NCBI RefSeq assembly: GCF_009674665.1
Contig: NZ_WKJD01000012.1
Span: 124,001-188,000 of the forward strand
DNA length: 64,000 nucleotides
Origin: Agromyces kandeliae
GTDB lineage: Bacteria; Actinomycetota; Actinomycetes; Actinomycetales; Microbacteriaceae
Direction of reading: 5' to 3'
A program made the position numbers and the translations under genes. The notes below the pieces were generated by a model. It made no database searches and was not told where the DNA came from. It saw only the letters and a list, made by a program, of their open reading frames with translations. How positions within the stretch are numbered: the stretch's first letter is position 1; the number at the start of each line of letters is the position of its first letter. Below, in pieces: positions 60,819 through 64,000 of this stretch.

Positions 60819-61791
60819 CCTGCTGCCTTCTGCCACCGCCGCGCCCGCCCCGGACCGCGGGTTGCCAGTTGCGCCGGGAACGACCCGCGAGAACCCGCCA
60901 CATGCGGCAACCCGATCGCGTTCGGGCGGCGACGACGACCTCCGCACGCTCGAGGCGGGGCTCGACCGGCTCCAGACGACCGCCGAGCGCCGCATCCCCT
61001 GGTGGCGCCGCGCGATCGACGGCGTGCTGCCGCCCGTCCTGCTGCTCGCCGTGCTGATCGCCGCCTGGCAGGCGTACACGGTCATCGCGCAGCCGCGGCC
61101 CGACCTCGCGCCCGGCCCGCTCGACGTCGCCGCCGCGCTCGGCGCCGCATGGGAGGACGGCCGCCTGCAGCTCGCCGTGACGACGAGCCTCGAGCGGGGC
61201 GTCCTCGGGTTCCTCATCGCGGTCGCCGTCGGCACGCCGCTCGGCCTGCTGCTCGCCGAGTGGGCGCCGCTGCGCCGTGCGCTCGGCCCGCTCATCTCGG
61301 GCCTGCAGGTGCTGCCGTCGGTGGCCTGGGTCCCCGCCGCGATCCTCTGGTTCGGCCTGTCGGATGCCACGGTGTACTTCGTCGTGCTCATGGGCGCGAT
61401 CCCGTCGATCGTCAACGGGCTCGTCGCCGGGGTCGCCCAGGTGCCCCCGCAGCTGCGCCGGGTCGGGACCGTGCTCGGCGCGTCGCGACTCCAGCTCGCG
61501 GCATCCGTCGTGCTGCCGGCCGCCCTGCCCGGCTACCTCGCCGGCCTCAAGCAGGGCTGGGCGTTCTCGTGGCGCTCGCTCATGGCCGCCGAGATCATCG
61601 CGTTCGGCGGGTCGATCGGCTTCGGCGTCGGCTCGCTGCTGCAGCAGGGCCGCGACCTGGCCGACCTCGCGAGCGTGCTCGGCACGATCCTCGTGATCCT
61701 CGCCATCGGCGTCGTGATCGAGCTGCTCGTCTTCGCCCCGGTCGAGCGCGGGATGCTGCGCCGCCGCGGACTCACGGGAGGAACCCCATGA
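60808..61791 (+). CDS. ABC transporter permease, sulfonate/taurine type
   Basis: 327 residues with six transmembrane helices after an unusual 65-residue N-terminal extension. The EAA loop is RRVGTVLGASRLQLAASVVLPAALPGYLAGLKQG (about 211-244). Codons 18-36 are formed by a 57-base copy of a dispersed hairpin repeat, exactly 19 codons, so the insertion kept the frame. No internal start with a ribosome site is visible, so the repeat is translated. Overlaps the SUMT gene by ATGA. Confidence 0.92.
   Translation: MPHDLLPSATAAPAPDRGLPVAPGTTRENPPHAATRSRSGGDDDLRTLEAGLDRLQTTAERRIPWWRRAIDGVLPPVLLLAVLIAAWQAYTVIAQPRPDLAPGPLDVAAALGAAWEDGRLQLAVTTSLERGVLGFLIAVAVGTPLGLLLAEWAPLRRALGPLISGLQVLPSVAWVPAAILWFGLSDATVYFVVLMGAIPSIVNGLVAGVAQVPPQLRRVGTVLGASRLQLAASVVLPAALPGYLAGLKQGWAFSWRSLMAAEIIAFGGSIGFGVGSLLQQGRDLADLASVLGTILVILAIGVVIELLVFAPVERGMLRRRGLTGGTP
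60858..60914 (+). repeat. dispersed hairpin repeat, copy C, in frame within the permease gene
   Basis: Outer arms CGGGTTGCC/GGCAACCCG are perfect (9 bases); the 5' arm continues as AGTTGCGCCGGGAA, matching copies A and B. Length is 57 bases, a multiple of three. Confidence 0.7.
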
Positions 61792-62627
61792 CCGAGAACG
61801 CGTTCGAGAACCGGGCGACGGATGCCACGGGGCGCGCGCCGCGCGCCGACGACACCGGGCGCGGCCACGTCGCACTCGTCGGTGCGGGCCCGGGCGACCC
61901 CGGGCTGCTGACGCTCCGCGGCCTCCGCGCCCTCGAGGCGGCCGACGTGGTCGTCGCCGACCGGCTCGGCGCCCGCACCGTGCTCGACGGCCTCGCCGCC
62001 GAGGGCGTGGAGCTCGCCGCCGAGGTCGTCGACGTCGGCAAGCTGCCCGGCCACCACGCGGTGCCGCAGGACGCCATCAACGAGCTGCTCGTCACGCTCG
62101 CCCGGGGCGGCAAGCGGGTCGTCCGGCTCAAGGGCGGCGACCCCTACGTCTTCGGCCGCGGCGGCGAGGAACTCGCATACTGCCGCGAGCGCGGCGTCGA
62201 CGTCGTGGTCGTCCCGGGCATCACGAGCGCCGTCTCGGTGCCCGCGATCGCCGGCATCCCGCTCACGCACCGCGGGCTCGCGACGACGTTCACGGTCGTC
62301 ACGGGCCACGACCAGATCCAGGCGCTCGGCGGCGCCCGCGACCACACCGTCGTGCTGCTGATGGGCGTCGGCACGCTCGCGAACTCCGCGATCACGCTCG
62401 CCCGCGGCGAGCGCGGTGCCGAGTGCCCCGTCGCGATCGTGGAGGATGGGTACGGCCCTCGCCAACGAGTGACGATCGGCACGCTCGGCACGATCGCGCA
62501 TCAGGCGGCGGTGCGGGGCGTGCGGTCGCCCGCGGTCGTGGTGGTCGGCGACGTGGTGCGGCTCAGCCCGTACGCGCCCGCCGAGCTCGCGGCATCCGCC
62601 TTCGCAGCGCCACCCGCCATCGACTGA
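61788..62627 (+). CDS. cobA: uroporphyrinogen-III C-methyltransferase (SUMT)
   Basis: 279 residues. Family motifs are VGAGPGDPGLLTLRG near 31-45, VVRLKGGDPYVFGRGGEE near 109-126 and the PGITSAVSVPA segment. It converts uroporphyrinogen III to precorrin-2, first step toward siroheme for the sulfite reductase and also toward cobalamin. No CysG-type oxidase or chelatase domain is fused; the chelatase is supplied by the CbiX-like gene at 53187. Coupled to the permease by ATGA. Confidence 0.94.
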   Translation: MTENAFENRATDATGRAPRADDTGRGHVALVGAGPGDPGLLTLRGLRALEAADVVVADRLGARTVLDGLAAEGVELAAEVVDVGKLPGHHAVPQDAINELLVTLARGGKRVVRLKGGDPYVFGRGGEELAYCRERGVDVVVVPGITSAVSVPAIAGIPLTHRGLATTFTVVTGHDQIQALGGARDHTVVLLMGVGTLANSAITLARGERGAECPVAIVEDGYGPRQRVTIGTLGTIAHQAAVRGVRSPAVVVVGDVVRLSPYAPAELAASAFAAPPAID

Positions 62628-62682
62628 TCCGCCCAGACCCTTCCCGCATTCCTCCTGCACTCCTCCGAAAGGCCATGCCCTC

Positions 62683-64000
62683 ATGACCCTCTCCCTCCGT
62701 GTCGCGATCGTCGGCGCCGGCCCCGCCGGCATCTACGCGGGCAACATCCTCCGCCGCCAGGTCGACGAGGCCGGCGGCGAGGTCGCGATCGACCTGTTCG
62801 AGTCGCTGCCCGCGCCGTACGGCCTGATCCGCTACGGCGTCGCGCCCGACCACCCGCGCATCAAGGGCATCGTGAACTCCCTGCACGAGATGCTCGACGA
62901 GGGCACGATCCGCCTCATCGGCAACGTCGAGGTCGGGCGGGACGTCACGGTCGACGAGCTGCGCGAGCGATACGACGCCGTGATCTTCGCGACCGGCGCC
63001 CTGAAGGACGCCCCGCTCGACATCCCCGGCATCGACCTGCCCGGCTCGTTCGGCGCGGCCGACCTCGTGGCCTGGTACGACGGCCACCCCGACGTGCCGC
63101 GCGACTGGCCGCTCGAGGCCGAGTCGATCGCGGTCATCGGCAACGGCAACGTGGCGCTCGACGTGGCGCGCGTGCTCGCGAAGCACCCGGCCGACCTGCT
63201 CACGACCGACATCCCGGCGAACGTGCACGCAGGGCTCCTCGCCTCGCCCGTGACCGACGTGCACGTCTTCGGCCGTCGCGGGCCGTCGCAGGTGAAGTTC
63301 ACGCCCATCGAGCTGCGCGAGCTCGGCGAGGTGCCCGACGTCGACATCGTCGTGTACGACGACGACTTCGCGCGGGCCGAGGGCGACGAGCACGCCGCGC
63401 ACCTGCTGGCGACGAACAACCAGGTCAAGGTCATGACGCGGACCCTGAACGGATGGCGCCGCGCCGACGACCGGCCGTACACGGCGTCGCGCCGCCTGCA
63501 CCTGCACTTCTTCCACTCGCCGGTCGAGGTGCTCGGCACCGACGCCGTGGAGGGCGTGCGCTTCGAGCGGACCCGCCCGGTCGGCGACGGCTCGGTCGCC
63601 GGCACGGGCGAGTTCGTCGACGTGCCCGTGCAGGCCGTGTACCGCGCGGTCGGCTACGCGAGCTCGCCGATCTCGGGCGTGCCGTTCGACGAGTCGGCGC
63701 GCGTGATCCCCAACGACGGCGGGCGGGTGACGGATGCCTCCGGCGCCCCCGTCGCGGGCGTCTACGCGACCGGCTGGATCAAGCGCGGCCCCGTCGGGCT
63801 CATCGGCCACACGAAGGGCGACGCGCTCGAGACGATCACGAACCTGGTGGCCGACGCGCAGGCGGGCGTGCTCGCCGCACCCGGGGTCGCGCCGGTCGTC
63901 GAGGCCGAGGGCGGCGACGAGGTGCTCGAGCTGCTCGAGGCCCGTGGCATCCGCTTCACGACCTGGAACGGATGGCTCGCGCTCGACGCGCACGAGCGCT
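62683..64000 (+). CDS. ferredoxin/flavodoxin-NADP reductase (FprA-like), cut by the window end
   Basis: At least 439 residues are visible with no stop before the window edge; the family is about 455, so only the C-terminal end is missing. FAD motif AIVGAGPAGIYAGNIL is at about 9-24, the APYGLIRYGVAPDHPRIKGI signature at 46-65, and the NADPH motif VIGNGNVALDVARVL near 149-163; the closing ATGWIKRGPVGLIGHTKGDA is typical of FprA and adrenodoxin-reductase-like enzymes. It can deliver electrons from NADPH through ferredoxin to the sulfite reductase. GAAAGG 13 bases upstream. Confidence 0.93.
   Translation, partial: MTLSLRVAIVGAGPAGIYAGNILRRQVDEAGGEVAIDLFESLPAPYGLIRYGVAPDHPRIKGIVNSLHEMLDEGTIRLIGNVEVGRDVTVDELRERYDAVIFATGALKDAPLDIPGIDLPGSFGAADLVAWYDGHPDVPRDWPLEAESIAVIGNGNVALDVARVLAKHPADLLTTDIPANVHAGLLASPVTDVHVFGRRGPSQVKFTPIELRELGEVPDVDIVVYDDDFARAEGDEHAAHLLATNNQVKVMTRTLNGWRRADDRPYTASRRLHLHFFHSPVEVLGTDAVEGVRFERTRPVGDGSVAGTGEFVDVPVQAVYRAVGYASSPISGVPFDESARVIPNDGGRVTDASGAPVAGVYATGWIKRGPVGLIGHTKGDALETITNLVADAQAGVLAAPGVAPVVEAEGGDEVLELLEARGIRFTTWNGWLALDAHER

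Noticed and set aside
61788-62627. CysG-type trifunctional siroheme synthase
   Set aside because: Only the methyltransferase domain is present; no N-terminal NAD-binding oxidase/chelatase part.

Overview
The window looks like a chromosomal segment of a very GC-rich (about 70-73% by eye) actinobacterium of the Microbacteriaceae; Agromyces or a close relative is my best guess, inferred from gene content only. Supporting signs are GTG starts, extended TANNNT -10 boxes with several apparently leaderless genes, the HspR/HAIR heat-shock circuit, the clpS-DUF2017 pair, F420-type oxidoreductases, and a very frequent GGATGCC/GGCATCC word. I see no rRNA, tRNA, CRISPR array, insertion sequence or phage.

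Layout. 0-7.8 kb: an N-domain-less ClpB under a HAIR operator, an F420-type oxidoreductase, an SRPBCC protein, a compact type III polyketide cluster (PKS, methyltransferase, FAD monooxygenase) and an AI-2E transporter. 7.8-15.2 kb: an alkylsulfatase, a GAP-family membrane protein, a small SHOCT/DUF6325 operon, membrane proteins of unknown role, and clpS-DUF2017. 15.2-23.4 kb: a cyclase-STAND-TPR regulator, an RlmG-like methyltransferase, a large membrane protein with a patatin lipase domain, and a secreted protein. 23.4-28 kb: arsenic genes (arsR, flavin monooxygenase, ArsR-ArsC fusion, arsC) with three clear palindromic operators but no arsenite pump, then a ClC-type channel. 28-33 kb: dnaK-grpE-dnaJ-hspR with two HAIR operators.

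32.4-39.5 kb: a DUF559 protein between two copies of a small hairpin repeat, a decayed M1 peptidase tail, a lipoprotein, rlmN, a RIO-type kinase behind a structured leader with a 19-codon peptide, YceI, and an MFS transporter. 39.5-44.5 kb: an ExeM-type secreted nuclease, two divergent histidine-rich winged-helix regulators sharing a CATGTCA operator region, and a nucleoside deaminase. 44.5-50.4 kb: a polyamine-type ABC operon (potA-potD-potB-potC order) divergent from a GntR regulator and a Cache-domain protein. 50.5-53.1 kb: a membrane protein and a solute-binding/VWA fusion.

53.2-64 kb: one long co-directional block for assimilatory sulfate reduction: sirohydrochlorin chelatase, sulfite reductase, APS reductase, cysD, cysN, an SsuABC/TauABC-like importer, the SUMT methyltransferase for siroheme, and a ferredoxin-NADP reductase cut by the window end. 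Most neighbours overlap as ATGA/GTGA, so the whole chain from sulfur uptake to sulfide, including the siroheme cofactor and electron supply, is probably co-transcribed.

The observations I rate highest are the GGATGCC word (over-represented, drags in rare codons, forms inverted pairs like an uptake or repair signal), a three-copy dispersed hairpin repeat of which one copy lies in frame inside a permease gene, the membrane-patatin protein, the RIO-kinase leader, and the histidine-rich regulator pair.
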